DNA from: an uncultured Neglectibacter sp.
GTDB taxonomy: Bacteria; Bacillota; Clostridia; Oscillospirales; Acutalibacteraceae
Direction of reading: 5' to 3'
Length of the DNA stretch: 64,000 nt
NCBI GenBank assembly: GCA_937958185.1
Contig: CALFFN010000021.1
Coordinates: 154,929-218,928 of the forward strand
Made by a program: the position numbers and the translations under genes. The notes beneath the pieces were generated by a model, which was not told the origin of the DNA, did not search any database, and worked only from the letters and a program-made list of their open reading frames with translations. Shown in pieces: positions 56,534-64,000 of this stretch (position 1 is its first letter; every line of letters starts with the position of its first letter).

Positions 56534-58789
56534 ATGGACATCAAAAAACTTGTTTCCGAAATGACTCTGGAAGAAAAGGCTTCGTTTTGCTCCGGCTCTG
56601 ACTTTTGGCATACCCGTGGTCTGGAGCGGCTGGGCATTCCCGCCGTTATGGTGACGGACGGTCCCTGCGGGCTGAGAAAGCAGGCGGGGGAGACGGATCA
56701 TCTGGGGCTGAACGCCAGCGTCAAAGCAATCAGCTATCCTACCGGCTCCTGTATCGCGTCTTCTTTTGACAGGGCTTTGATTCGGGAATCCGGCGAATAT
56801 CTGGGAGAGGAATGCCAGGCGGAGGACGTGGCGGTCCTGTTGGGACCCGCTGTGAACATCAAGCGCTCCCCGCTGTGCGGGCGTAACTTTGAATATTTCT
56901 CAGAAGACCCTTACGTGGCGGGGGAAATGGCGTCTGCGTATATCGACGGCGTACAGAGCAAGAACGTCGGCACCAGCATTAAGCATTTTGCCGCAAACTC
57001 TCAGGAGCACCGCCGCCTGACCAGCGACAGCGTGGTGGACGAGCGGACGCTGCGGGAGCTCTATTTCCCGGCGTTTGAAAAAGCCTGTAAGAAGTCCCAG
57101 CCATGGACCTTTATGTGCTCCTACAATAAAGTGAACGGCACCTATGCTTCCGAGAACCATCGCCTGCTCACGGAGCTTCTCCGGGACGAGTGGGGCTTTG
57201 AGGGCGCCGTTGTGAGCGACTGGGGCGCTGTCAACGAACGCCCTGACGGCGTGGCAGCAGGCTTAGATTTGGAAATGCCCGGTCCCGGCACCTTTAACAC
57301 CCGGAAGATCATCGACGCTGTGAAAAACGGCACGCTGGACGAAAAAGATGTGGATACTGCCGTGGAGCGTGTGCTGAAGTTCGTTTACAACTATTTGGAG
57401 CACAGGGACCCCAACGCGAAGTTCCATTATGAGCGGGACCATGAGAAAGCCCGCCAGATGGCTGCTGAATCCATGGTCCTGCTGAAAAACGAGGGGGATA
57501 TCCTGCCCCTGCCCAAGGAAAAGAAGGTTGCGTTTATCGGCAAGTTCGCGGAAAAGCCCCGTTTCCAGGGCGGCGGCAGCTCTCATGTGAATTGCTATAA
57601 GATCGTGGGCGCTGTAGAGGCGGCTCAGGGTTTGAACGTGACGTATGCCGAGGGCTATCCCACCGATACCCAAGCCCCCAACGACGATATGATCGCCGAA
57701 GCGGTGGAAACTGCTAAAGCGGCGGACTGCGCCGTGCTGTTCGTGGGCATTACCGACGCCATGGAATCCGAGGGCTTTGACCGCAGGGATATGAAAATGC
57801 CCGCCTGTCAGGAAAAGCTGGTGGAGGAAGTGGTCAAGGTACAGAAGAACACCGTCGTGGTGGTCCATTGCGGCGCTCCCATTGAAATGCCGTGGATCGA
57901 CGACGTGAAAGCCGTGCTGTATGCCTATTTGGGCGGCGAAGCCGTGGGCAGTGCCACCGTGGATATCCTCTTTGGCGATGTGAACCCCAGCGGCAAGTTG
58001 GCAGAGACCTTCCCGATCCGCTTGGAAGACAATCCTTCCTACCTCTACTATTTCGGCGAGGGCGACCGCACCGAGTACCGGGAAGGCGTGTTTGTGGGCT
58101 ATCGCTACTATGACAAAAAGAACCTGCCTGTTCTGTTCCCCTTTGGGCACGGGCTCAGCTATACGAAATTTGCCTACAGCGATCTGACCTTGGACAAAAC
58201 CTCCATGAAGGACACCGACACTTTGCAGGTTTCCGTCAAGGTCAAAAATGTGGGCAGCCGAGCGGGCAAGGAGATCGTACAGCTTTATGTGCAGGACAAC
58301 GAAAGCAGCGTGATCCGCCCTGTCAGGGAGCTGAAGGGCTTTGAGAAGGTAGAGCTTGCTCCCGGCGAGGAAAAGACCGTCAGTTTTACGCTGGGCAAGC
58401 GTGATTTTGCCTTCTATGATACCGAGCTTGCCGATTGGCGGGTAGAAACCGGGGAATTTACCATCTCTGTCGGGAAATCCAGCCGTGACCTGCAGCTTTC
58501 CGCCACCGTTCAGGTGGAATCCACCACCGTGCTGAAAAAGGTGTTTACTTTGAACAGCACCATCGGCGATATCATGGCGGACCCCAAGGGCGCCCAGATT
58601 TTGGGTCAGGTCATGCAGTCCATGATGCCTGCCGCTCCCGAGGGAGAAAGCGCTGCCGGAGATATGTTTGACGACGAGGGCATGAAAGCGATGATGAATT
58701 CCATGCCGATCCGCGGCGCCGTGATGATGGCTGGCGACAGTGTGACGCCTGAAATGCTCCAGCACCTGTTAGACGCTTTGAATGCGTAA
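56534..58789 (+). CDS. Glycoside hydrolase family 3 beta-glucosidase
   Basis: A 751-residue GH3 enzyme that removes terminal beta-linked sugars. The N-terminal TIM barrel includes VMVTDGPCGLRKQ, GRNFEYFSEDPYVAGEMA, SIKHFAANSQEHRR and GAVVSDWGAVNERPDG, where Asp of SDWG is the nucleophile. Then come the alpha/beta sandwich and a fibronectin-III-like domain (LQVSVKVKNVGSRAGKEIVQLYV). There is no signal peptide, so it acts on imported oligosaccharides. The last 80 residues form a Met-rich helical extension seen in some Clostridia enzymes. Confidence 0.94.
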   Translation: MDIKKLVSEMTLEEKASFCSGSDFWHTRGLERLGIPAVMVTDGPCGLRKQAGETDHLGLNASVKAISYPTGSCIASSFDRALIRESGEYLGEECQAEDVAVLLGPAVNIKRSPLCGRNFEYFSEDPYVAGEMASAYIDGVQSKNVGTSIKHFAANSQEHRRLTSDSVVDERTLRELYFPAFEKACKKSQPWTFMCSYNKVNGTYASENHRLLTELLRDEWGFEGAVVSDWGAVNERPDGVAAGLDLEMPGPGTFNTRKIIDAVKNGTLDEKDVDTAVERVLKFVYNYLEHRDPNAKFHYERDHEKARQMAAESMVLLKNEGDILPLPKEKKVAFIGKFAEKPRFQGGGSSHVNCYKIVGAVEAAQGLNVTYAEGYPTDTQAPNDDMIAEAVETAKAADCAVLFVGITDAMESEGFDRRDMKMPACQEKLVEEVVKVQKNTVVVVHCGAPIEMPWIDDVKAVLYAYLGGEAVGSATVDILFGDVNPSGKLAETFPIRLEDNPSYLYYFGEGDRTEYREGVFVGYRYYDKKNLPVLFPFGHGLSYTKFAYSDLTLDKTSMKDTDTLQVSVKVKNVGSRAGKEIVQLYVQDNESSVIRPVRELKGFEKVELAPGEEKTVSFTLGKRDFAFYDTELADWRVETGEFTISVGKSSRDLQLSATVQVESTTVLKKVFTLNSTIGDIMADPKGAQILGQVMQSMMPAAPEGESAAGDMFDDEGMKAMMNSMPIRGAVMMAGDSVTPEMLQHLLDALNA

Positions 58790-58821
58790 TTGCCGAAAAT
58801 TTTCTTCATAATTCCTTTCTA

Positions 58822-58861
58822 AAAGCCCCGTTGCTTCTCAAAAAAGAGGCAATGGGGCTTT
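58822..58861 (+). terminator. Terminator after the GH3 gene
   Basis: AAAGCCCCGTTGC and GCAATGGGGCTTT with an A/T-rich loop, followed by CTTT. In the remaining spacer to 59070 I see no gene; it contains a repeated GTGACA (58889 and 58907) near a TAAAAT that may be the SleB-gene promoter. Confidence 0.8.
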
Positions 58862-59070
58862 CTTTGCGAAAAAACGACAGACTTACTGTGACAAACTTCC
58901 GAAGCAGGGTGACATAAAATAGAGCTGTTTCAGAAAGGAGAAGTGAGAAACGGCTTTGCGGCAGGGCAGAAAATTTTATGGAATGAAAAATTTGCCCCAG
59001 GAATTGGAATATTTTCCAAAATTCTGCCAAGGCTAAAAGCGAAGCCAAATTTTTACAAAGGAGAGAGCAC

Positions 59071-59763
59071 ATGAAGAAACGAATTTTTTCGCTGCTGCTG
59101 GCAGCAGCCATCGTGATAACCGCTTTTCTGGCAGGGGGTCTCCCGGTGTCCGCGGCAGGGCTGGGCGACCATATCACCGTGACGGGCTTTGACCCGGATA
59201 CGGACTATATGCTGGCAATGCAGCGGGCGCTGAACGATGGAAGCACCTACGCGCTGCAGATCGGCGCGATCTATGAACAGCAGCGGAACCTGAAAATCGA
59301 TTCCCTGAAGATGCCGCAGAAAAAGACGTACTATTTCAGCAACTATACCACGGCGGAACAGATCAAGTCTGCCATGCAGGCAGATAAAAAGCCCAAGTAT
59401 ACCCAGGAAGACCTTGACCTGCTTGCCCGGGTCATCTACGCCGAGGTGGGCTGCACCTGGATTCCCGATTGGGTGCAGCGAATGACAGGCAGCGTGGTGC
59501 TGAACCGGGTGGAAAGTGCGTACTACCCCAATACCATTCGGGACGTCATTTACCAGCCGGGGCAGTATTCTCCCACCTGGGACGGCTCCATCAATAAGAA
59601 GCCGGACGCGCGGACCATCGCAAATGCCAAATACCTGCTGGAAAACGGCAGCATCTGCCCTAAAAACGTCATCGGGCAAAACTCCATCATAACCGGCAGC
59701 GGCGTGTACAAAAGCTACCACGATTCCGTGCTGGGCACTACCGTGTACTTCTGTTATATGTAA
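59071..59763 (+). CDS. Secreted cell wall hydrolase, SleB/CwlJ type
   Basis: A 230-residue exported protein: signal peptide of about 29 residues ending near VSAAG, a 70-residue linker region, then the Hydrolase_2 catalytic domain (DLDLLARVIYAEVGC, with the catalytic Glu, then SVVLNRVESAYYPNTIRDVIY and GQYSPTWDGS). SleB and CwlJ degrade spore cortex on germination, but many paralogues act on vegetative walls. It lacks a peptidoglycan-binding repeat. AAAGGAGAG precedes the ATG. Confidence 0.88.
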   Translation: MKKRIFSLLLAAAIVITAFLAGGLPVSAAGLGDHITVTGFDPDTDYMLAMQRALNDGSTYALQIGAIYEQQRNLKIDSLKMPQKKTYYFSNYTTAEQIKSAMQADKKPKYTQEDLDLLARVIYAEVGCTWIPDWVQRMTGSVVLNRVESAYYPNTIRDVIYQPGQYSPTWDGSINKKPDARTIANAKYLLENGSICPKNVIGQNSIITGSGVYKSYHDSVLGTTVYFCYM

Positions 59764-59789
59764 TATAAGATGTTCCTCCCAAATAGCAG

Positions 59790-59827
59790 AATCTCCGCTG
59801 AGAAGCAACAGCTTCCAAGCGGAGATT
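59790..59827. terminator. Shared terminator between SleB-type and msrC genes
   Basis: AATCTCCGCT and AGCGGAGATT with an inner GAAGC/GCTTC stem. Confidence 0.75.
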
Positions 59828-59839
59828 TTGTCTTATTCC

Positions 59840-60295
59840 TTATTCCCAATCGCAGCTGGAAACGATAAGCCCGGCAAGCTGTTCCAGCACCTCTGCGTCT
59901 TCCGCTGCAAAGCGGGCAGGGCAGGGGCTGTCGATATCCAGAACGCCCAGTACATTGTTATCGCCGCTTAGCAGGGGAACAACGATTTCCGAACGGCTGG
60001 CGCCGTCGCAGGCAATGTGCCCGGGAAATTCATGAACGTTCGGCACCACCAGGGTTTCTTTCCTTTCCGCCGCTGTACCGCAGACCCCCTTGCCCAGCGG
60101 AATATGGATACAGGCGGGTTTTCCCTGAAAGGGACCCAGCAGCAGTTCCCCGCGCTTCATCAAATAGAACCCTGCCCAGTTTAGCCTGTCCATGCTGCTC
60201 CAGAGCAGGGCAGAGAGGTTCGCGAGATTCGGGATCAGCTCCCGCTCTCCTTCCAACAAAGCCTCTGCCTGCCGAAGTAATAGATCGCCCTCCAT
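59840..60295 (-). CDS. msrC: Free methionine-(R)-sulfoxide reductase (GAF domain)
   Basis: Repairs free Met-R-sulfoxide. It has 151 residues and is a single GAF domain. The three redox cysteines are present in the expected order: Cys62 (ACIHIP), Cys72 (GKGVCG) and Cys96 (HIACDGASRSEIVVP). LNWAGFYL and VLGVLDIDS frame the pocket. AAAGGAGG precedes the ATG at 60295, preferred over one eight codons upstream. Confidence 0.93.
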   Translation of the reverse strand: MEGDLLLRQAEALLEGERELIPNLANLSALLWSSMDRLNWAGFYLMKRGELLLGPFQGKPACIHIPLGKGVCGTAAERKETLVVPNVHEFPGHIACDGASRSEIVVPLLSGDNNVLGVLDIDSPCPARFAAEDAEVLEQLAGLIVSSCDWE

Positions 60296-60388
60296 GAAAA
60301 ACCTCCTTTTCAGGCACACGTTGCGTTTTTATCTTTGTTGTGGTTTGTTGTGAAAATCAGGTCAACAGCTGCACAAAAACAAAATCGG

Positions 60389-60955
60389 TCACGGGTTTCC
60401 CAATTGCTTCAGCCGCCGCAGGGTTTCCGCAACAGGAAGCCCCACGATATTGGAATAGTCGCCGCAGATGGACTGCACCAGCGTAACGCCTTTCCCTTCA
60501 ATGCCGTAAGAGCCTGCCCGCCCGCGGGATTCTCCCATGGCGACATACTCCGCGATCTCTTCCTCGGTCAGGGGATAAAAGGTGACCTGCGTAACGCTGT
60601 GGAACACCTCCTGCTTTGTGCCGCTGAGCAGGCAGACCCCGGTGAAAATTTCATGCGTTCTGCCGGAAAGACGGCGCAGGGTGACTTTCGCGTCCTCATC
60701 GTCCGTGGGTTTTCCCAGGATCATGCCGTCAATGCTGACGACTGAATCTGCGGAGATCACGGTGCAGTCCGGGCAGAGCTGGAATACCGCCCTGCCCTTG
60801 CGCTCCGCCAGGCATTCCACCGTCTGGGCGGGGGTGTACCCGGCAGGGACATTCTCGTCTACGCCGGATACGCGCACGGTAAATTCCACCCCGGCGCGTT
60901 CCAGCAACATTTTCCGGCTGGGAGAAGCCGACGCCAGAACCAGTTTCTTATTCAT
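60389..60955 (-). CDS. maf: Maf-family nucleoside triphosphate pyrophosphatase
   Basis: A 188-residue house-cleaning enzyme that hydrolyses non-canonical or specific NTPs such as dTTP/UTP. Motifs are LVLASASPSRKMLLERAGVEF at the N-terminus, ERKG, ISADSVVSIDGMILGKPTD with the catalytic Asp, LSGRTHEIFTGVCL and GRAGSYGIEGKGVTLVQSICGDYSNIVGLP. The ATG at 60955 overlaps the galE stop by 8 nt, so the pair is coupled. Confidence 0.93.
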   Translation of the reverse strand: MNKKLVLASASPSRKMLLERAGVEFTVRVSGVDENVPAGYTPAQTVECLAERKGRAVFQLCPDCTVISADSVVSIDGMILGKPTDDEDAKVTLRRLSGRTHEIFTGVCLLSGTKQEVFHSVTQVTFYPLTEEEIAEYVAMGESRGRAGSYGIEGKGVTLVQSICGDYSNIVGLPVAETLRRLKQLGNP

Positions 60956-61970
60956 CGCCAAAGCCATCGGGGTTCATCCTCTGCCAGCGCCAGGAATCGG
61001 CGCACATATCGTCCAGCGTTTTTTCAGCCTTCCAGCCCAGCTCCTCATATGCCTTGGTGCAGTCCGCGTAGCAGGCGGGAATATCTCCGGGGCGCCTGCC
61101 GTCAATCACATAGGGGATATCTCTGCCCACAGCTTTGGAAAAGGCGTGGATCATTTCCAGCACGGAATACCCGGCGCCCGTGCCGAGATTGTAGACTTTC
61201 AAGCCGCAGTTTCCCTGCTCAAAGAGCTTCAGCGCCGCCGCGTGCCCCTTTGCCAGGTCCACCACATGGATATAATCTCTTACCCCCGTGCCGTCAGGCG
61301 TGGGATAATCGTTGCCGAACACATGGACCTTTTCCCGTTTTCCTACAGCGGTCTGGGTGATGTAGGGGACAAGGTTGTTGGGAATGCCGTTGGGGTCTTC
61401 GCCGATCTTCCCGCTTTCGTGAGCGCCTACCGGGTTAAAATACCGCAGCAGGATCGGGTTGAATTCCGGGTCCGCGTGGGCGCAGTCGGTCAGAATGCGT
61501 TCGATCATGACCTTTGTGGTGCCGTAAGGGTTGGTGGTGGAACCCGTGGGGAAATCCTCCCGAATGGGCACGGAAGCCGGGTCGCCGTATACAGTGGCGG
61601 AGGAGCTGAACACAAAATTGTGTACCTTGTGCTCTTTCATTACCTGTAACAGCGTCAGGGTAGATTCCAGATTGTTCTGGTAGTACCGCAAGGGAATGGA
61701 GACGGATTCTCCCACTGCTTTCAGCCCGGCAAAATGGATCACCGCGTCAATATGCTCCTTGGAAAAAATCTCCTCCATCTTTTCCATGTCGCACACATCG
61801 CATTCATAGAAGGTAACTTTTTTCCCGCTGAGCTCTTCGATACGGTCAACAGCTACCCGCTTGCTGTTGCACAGATTGTCCACGATCACCACATCGTAGC
61901 CCTGTTCCAGCAGGACGATACTGGTATGGCTGCCGATGTACCCCGCGCCGCCGGTCACTAAAATTTTCAT
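60948..61970 (-). CDS. galE: UDP-glucose 4-epimerase
   Basis: Interconverts UDP-glucose and UDP-galactose for galactose use and cell-surface sugars. It has 340 residues: Rossmann motif ILVTGGAGYIGSHTSI, then FAGLKAVGES, SSSATVYGDP, the catalytic NPYGTTKVMIER (YxxxK) and RYFNPVGAHESGKIGEDP. AAGGAAGG precedes the ATG at 61970. First gene of a galE-maf operon. Confidence 0.96.
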   Translation of the reverse strand: MKILVTGGAGYIGSHTSIVLLEQGYDVVIVDNLCNSKRVAVDRIEELSGKKVTFYECDVCDMEKMEEIFSKEHIDAVIHFAGLKAVGESVSIPLRYYQNNLESTLTLLQVMKEHKVHNFVFSSSATVYGDPASVPIREDFPTGSTTNPYGTTKVMIERILTDCAHADPEFNPILLRYFNPVGAHESGKIGEDPNGIPNNLVPYITQTAVGKREKVHVFGNDYPTPDGTGVRDYIHVVDLAKGHAAALKLFEQGNCGLKVYNLGTGAGYSVLEMIHAFSKAVGRDIPYVIDGRRPGDIPACYADCTKAYEELGWKAEKTLDDMCADSWRWQRMNPDGFGDE

Positions 61971-62030
61971 ATGGACCTTCCTTCCTCTCAAATGAATCAT
62001 GTTTTGGGCGATTGCCCGTGTTACACCCCC

Positions 62031-62059
62031 ATTATAGGAAATCCCTCAGGAAAATACAA
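62031..62059 (-). promoter_or_regulatory. galE promoter
   Basis: On the minus strand TTGTAT, 17 bp, TATAAT. Confidence 0.75.
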
Positions 62060-62131
62060 GAGAATCCATAAAATAAGGCAAAATACTGCTAAAGAAGCGC
62101 AAGATAAGAAAAGTTTTGCCAGTTCTATGGC

Positions 62132-62161
62132 TTGCATTCCTACTCTTATCTATAGTAAAAT
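62132..62161 (+). promoter_or_regulatory. Promoter of the nucleotidyltransferase gene
   Basis: TTGCAT, 18 bp, TAAAAT, about 40 nt before the start codon. Confidence 0.5.
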
Positions 62162-62202
62162 AAGCGCCTACGGCGCATCTTTTATTGAAAGGGCGTGATC
62201 CA

Positions 62203-62976
62203 ATGGAACAGCGGCTAAAAGAAAAAATTGAGTGCATGGCGAAGGAAATTTCCACCGCCCTGTGTTCTCCTGCAACTTTTTACCTGTATGGGTCGCTGAT
62301 TTTGAACGATTTTCAGCCCGGCTGGAGCGATATTGATTTTCTGTGCCTGACAGAAGCTCCTCTTTCACAGGCGGAAGCGGAAAAGCTTTGCGATTTTCGC
62401 CAGCAAATGCGGGAAAAATATCACGATCCCGACTATCGGCTGTTTGAGGGCGCGATTTTGTGGAACGACGCTTTCTGGAAAGGGGAACCCACCACGGCTG
62501 TGTATTGGGGCACCAGCGGGCAGCGTATCCGCTCCGAATATTCTCTGGACTGCTTTTCGCTGTATGAGCTATTGACCTCCGGCGTCGTGGTGCTTGGAGA
62601 GGATAAGCGCGGGGAAGGAGAGCTTCCCGGTTTTGAAGCGCTTCGCGCGGGCGTGGCAGCTCACTATGAAAGCATTCGGCAGCACGGCGCGGAAACGGGG
62701 GAGAGCCTGTACTCCTGCGGCTGGCTTTTGGATATTGCCCGGTGCCTGTACACGTTGGATACCGGGAAAGTGATCTCGAAAACGGAGGCAGGCATCTGGG
62801 CGAGGGAAAAGAAGCTCTGCCCGAATCTGGAAACGCTGGACCGTGCGCTGATTTTGCGGAAAAATCCCGCGTTGTTTCAGGAAAATGAGGACTGGCGGCA
62901 CTGGTGCGGCGCCATTCAGGAGGATATTGAGCGCTTTGCCGACGTTCTGGAACGGAAGCTACAACTCACGGAATGA
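62203..62976 (+). CDS. Nucleotidyltransferase-domain protein
   Basis: A 257-residue protein of the pol-beta nucleotidyltransferase superfamily, like aminoglycoside adenylyltransferases: ATFYLYGSLILNDFQPGWSDIDFLCL gives the GS...DxD catalytic core, and the C-terminal half is helical with SLYSCGWLLDIARCLYTLDTG, as in DUF4111-type resistance enzymes. Substrate and resistance role are not demonstrated. AAAGGG lies nine bases before the ATG at 62203. Confidence 0.82.
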   Translation: MEQRLKEKIECMAKEISTALCSPATFYLYGSLILNDFQPGWSDIDFLCLTEAPLSQAEAEKLCDFRQQMREKYHDPDYRLFEGAILWNDAFWKGEPTTAVYWGTSGQRIRSEYSLDCFSLYELLTSGVVVLGEDKRGEGELPGFEALRAGVAAHYESIRQHGAETGESLYSCGWLLDIARCLYTLDTGKVISKTEAGIWAREKKLCPNLETLDRALILRKNPALFQENEDWRHWCGAIQEDIERFADVLERKLQLTE

Positions 62977-63076
62977 GGGAAGCATAAAATTGGAGTTTTT
63001 CGGTAATTTCCCGTCAGCGGGTTAAACGGCAGCCTTTTCGTACATACTACTTTCACCATTTTGGCGGAGGTACCGT

Positions 63077-63454
63077 ATGAGTAAAGAAGGCTTGATTTTT
63101 TTGACAGGGAGCTGTGCATATCCCACTTTGGAAATGATCTGGCGGGGCAGGACCCACTATTCCATGGCGCTTGCCGGGGGTGTGTGTCTCTATCTCATCA
63201 ATAAGGTGTGCTGTGAAAAAATGCAGGGAAAGCATATCTCGTCCCGCTGTGTGGCAGGTTCGGCGATCATCACGGGGGTAGAGCTTGCCACCGGGCTGGT
63301 GTTTAACGATTTAATGGGCTGCAACGTGTGGGATTATTCCAATATGCCCATGAATATCATGGGGCAGGTCTGCCTGCCATATTCACTGCTGTGGTGCGGG
63401 CTTTCCCTGCCTGCCATGGCGCTGTGCGAGATATGCAAAAAAACGCAGTTCTGA
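63077..63454 (+). CDS. CmpB-like putative membrane transporter protein
   Basis: A 125-residue membrane protein with four helices. It resembles the ABC_trans_CmpB family: LATGLVFNDLMGCNVWDYSNMP, then MNIMGQVCLPYSLLWCGLSLPA. The WDYS and N-x-x-G-x-x-C-L elements are typical. Despite the name, transport is not proven. GGCGGAGGT precedes the ATG. Confidence 0.75.
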   Translation: MSKEGLIFLTGSCAYPTLEMIWRGRTHYSMALAGGVCLYLINKVCCEKMQGKHISSRCVAGSAIITGVELATGLVFNDLMGCNVWDYSNMPMNIMGQVCLPYSLLWCGLSLPAMALCEICKKTQF

Positions 63455-63485
63455 AATAAAATTTGTGTTCATGTCAAAAAAAGGA

Positions 63486-63515
63486 TTGACATTTATAGGG
63501 GCAGTGTGCTAACAT
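63486..63515 (+). promoter_or_regulatory. Promoter of the tRNA-Ser pair
   Basis: Perfect TTGACA, 18 bp, TAACAT, 20 nt before the first tRNA. Confidence 0.6.
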
Positions 63516-63534
63516 AATATGCGCACTGGGATAC

Positions 63535-63620
63535 GGAGAGGTGTCCGAGTGGTTTAAGGAGCTAGTCTTGAAAACTAGTGATCCCGCAAGGGACCAAGAG
63601 TTCGAATCTCTTCCTCTCCG
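63535..63620 (+). tRNA. tRNA-Ser (UGA)
   Basis: Acceptor arms GGAGAGG (63535-63541) and CCTCTCC (63613-63619) pair perfectly. The anticodon loop CT-TGA-AA sits between CTAGT and ACTAG. A long variable arm (GATCCCGCAAGGGACC) identifies a class II serine tRNA. The T arm contains GAGTTCGAATCTC, and CCA is encoded at 63621-63623. Confidence 0.97.
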
Positions 63621-63665
63621 CCAATTGTTTATTAAGCTACATATGAAGCGATAGATTTTCACCAT

Positions 63666-63752
63666 GGAGAAGTACCCAAGTGGTGAAGGGGCTCCCCTGC
63701 TAAGGGAGTAGGTCGGGAAACTGGCGCGAGGGTTCAAATCCCTCCTTCTCCG
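63666..63752 (+). tRNA. tRNA-Ser (GCU)
   Basis: Acceptor arms GGAGAAG (63666-63672) and CTTCTCC (63745-63751) pair. The anticodon loop CT-GCT-AA lies between CTCCC and GGGAG. A long variable arm (AGGTCGGGAAACTGGC) marks a serine tRNA. CCA is encoded at 63753-63755. Forty-five bases separate it from the preceding tRNA-Ser, with which it is probably co-transcribed. Confidence 0.96.
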
Positions 63753-63754
63753 CC

Positions 63755-63796
63755 AAAGAGCACAGGGACAGCCAAAAGGCTGTCCCTGTGCTCTTT
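63755..63796 (+). terminator. Terminator after the tRNA-Ser pair
   Basis: A perfect 19-bp stem, AAAGAGCACAGGGACAGCC and its complement around AAAA. It begins at the A of the encoded CCA and ends in CTCTTT. Confidence 0.9.
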
Positions 63797-63830
63797 CGAT
63801 GTATAGAGGGATTTGAACCCGAGAGGGGTG

Positions 63831-64000
63831 AGCGCGTCCCGGTGGGACGCTGGTGCGAACTGACCGAGCCGACAGGCGAGAAGAGCGCGTCCCGGTGGGA
63901 CGCTGGTGCGAACTGACCGAGCCGACAGGCGAGAAGAGCGCGTCCCGGTGGGACGCTGGTGCGAACTGACCGAGCCGACAGGCGAGAAGAGCGCGTCCCG
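63831..64000. repeat. 53-bp tandem repeat array, continuing past the window
   Basis: Units start at 63831, 63884, 63937 and 63990; the full copies are identical and the fourth is cut by the window end. Each has a perfect hairpin GCGTCCC-GGT-GGGACGC followed by about 34 bases containing GCGAACTGACCGAGCCGACA. There are no variable spacers and 53 is not a multiple of three, so this is neither CRISPR nor a coding repeat. It starts 35 bp after the tRNA terminator. Confidence 0.95.

Noticed and set aside
57263..58765. 500-codon minus-strand open frame
   Set aside because: Antisense to the GH3 gene with no recognisable domain.
63831..64000. CRISPR array
   Set aside because: Units are contiguous and identical over all 53 bases; there are no unique spacers and no cas genes in the window.

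Overview
The window looks like chromosomal DNA from a spore-forming, Gram-positive Clostridia-type bacterium, most likely a gut Oscillospirales/Ruminococcaceae-like lineage. This rests on a sporulation sigma factor (sigG), a YlmC/YmxH-type protein, a SpoVB-like flippase, a SleB-type cell wall hydrolase, Firmicutes-style AGGAGG ribosome sites, TTGACA-17-TATAAT promoters, short ProS, and many intrinsic terminators. The lineage is an inference; no phylogeny was run. The window is mostly ordinary core genome. There is no prophage, transposase or CRISPR array.

Layout. 1-6.4 kb: the end of cca, a SEC-C protein with a peculiar triplicated tail, sigG, a lipoprotein, pyrophosphatase, ylmC and rpsB-tsf. 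6.4-12.6 kb: a CPBP protease, pepF, an alkyl-base DNA glycosylase, a 6S-RNA-like gene, a DUF1292 protein, a roughly 550-nt stand-alone structured RNA with its own strong promoter and terminator, and an HD protein. 12.7-17.7 kb: an envelope cluster (GtrA, two LytR-CpsA-Psr ligases, a sugar nucleotidyltransferase) and secG. 17.8-29 kb: small accessory genes, including acetyltransferases, a methionine gamma-lyase-like PLP enzyme, a MerR-GyrI regulator with a textbook 19-bp-spacer promoter, an unrecognised zinc-ribbon protein, an MGMT domain, a TetR-controlled ABC exporter and a copper ATPase. 29.4-34 kb: a sugar ABC importer operon followed by fba.

34-48 kb: a pseudokinase with PASTA repeats, a WYL regulator, SpoVB, prmA and small enzymes, an ECF sigma/DUF4179 anti-sigma pair with an odd start codon, a TIM-barrel/Gfo-Idh sugar pair, an XRE regulator, proS and acpP. 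48-56 kb: the shikimate/aromatic amino acid cluster aroE-aroK-(leader)-aroF-tyrA-aroA-aroC-pheA. Its leader holds a small ORF with tandem Tyr codons and two intrinsic terminators, a probable attenuator. 56-63.5 kb: GH3 glucosidase, SleB, msrC, maf-galE, a nucleotidyltransferase and a CmpB-like membrane protein. The window ends with two tRNA-Ser genes and an unfinished 53-bp tandem repeat array.

How parts fit together. The aro cluster carries precursor to chorismate (minus aroB and aroD) and then to prephenate, phenylpyruvate and 4-hydroxyphenylpyruvate. The importer plus fba, GH3 and galE point to a saccharolytic lifestyle. The strongest leads for something undescribed are the 11.27-11.81 kb RNA, the aroF leader, the SEC-C tail repeats and the terminal repeat array.
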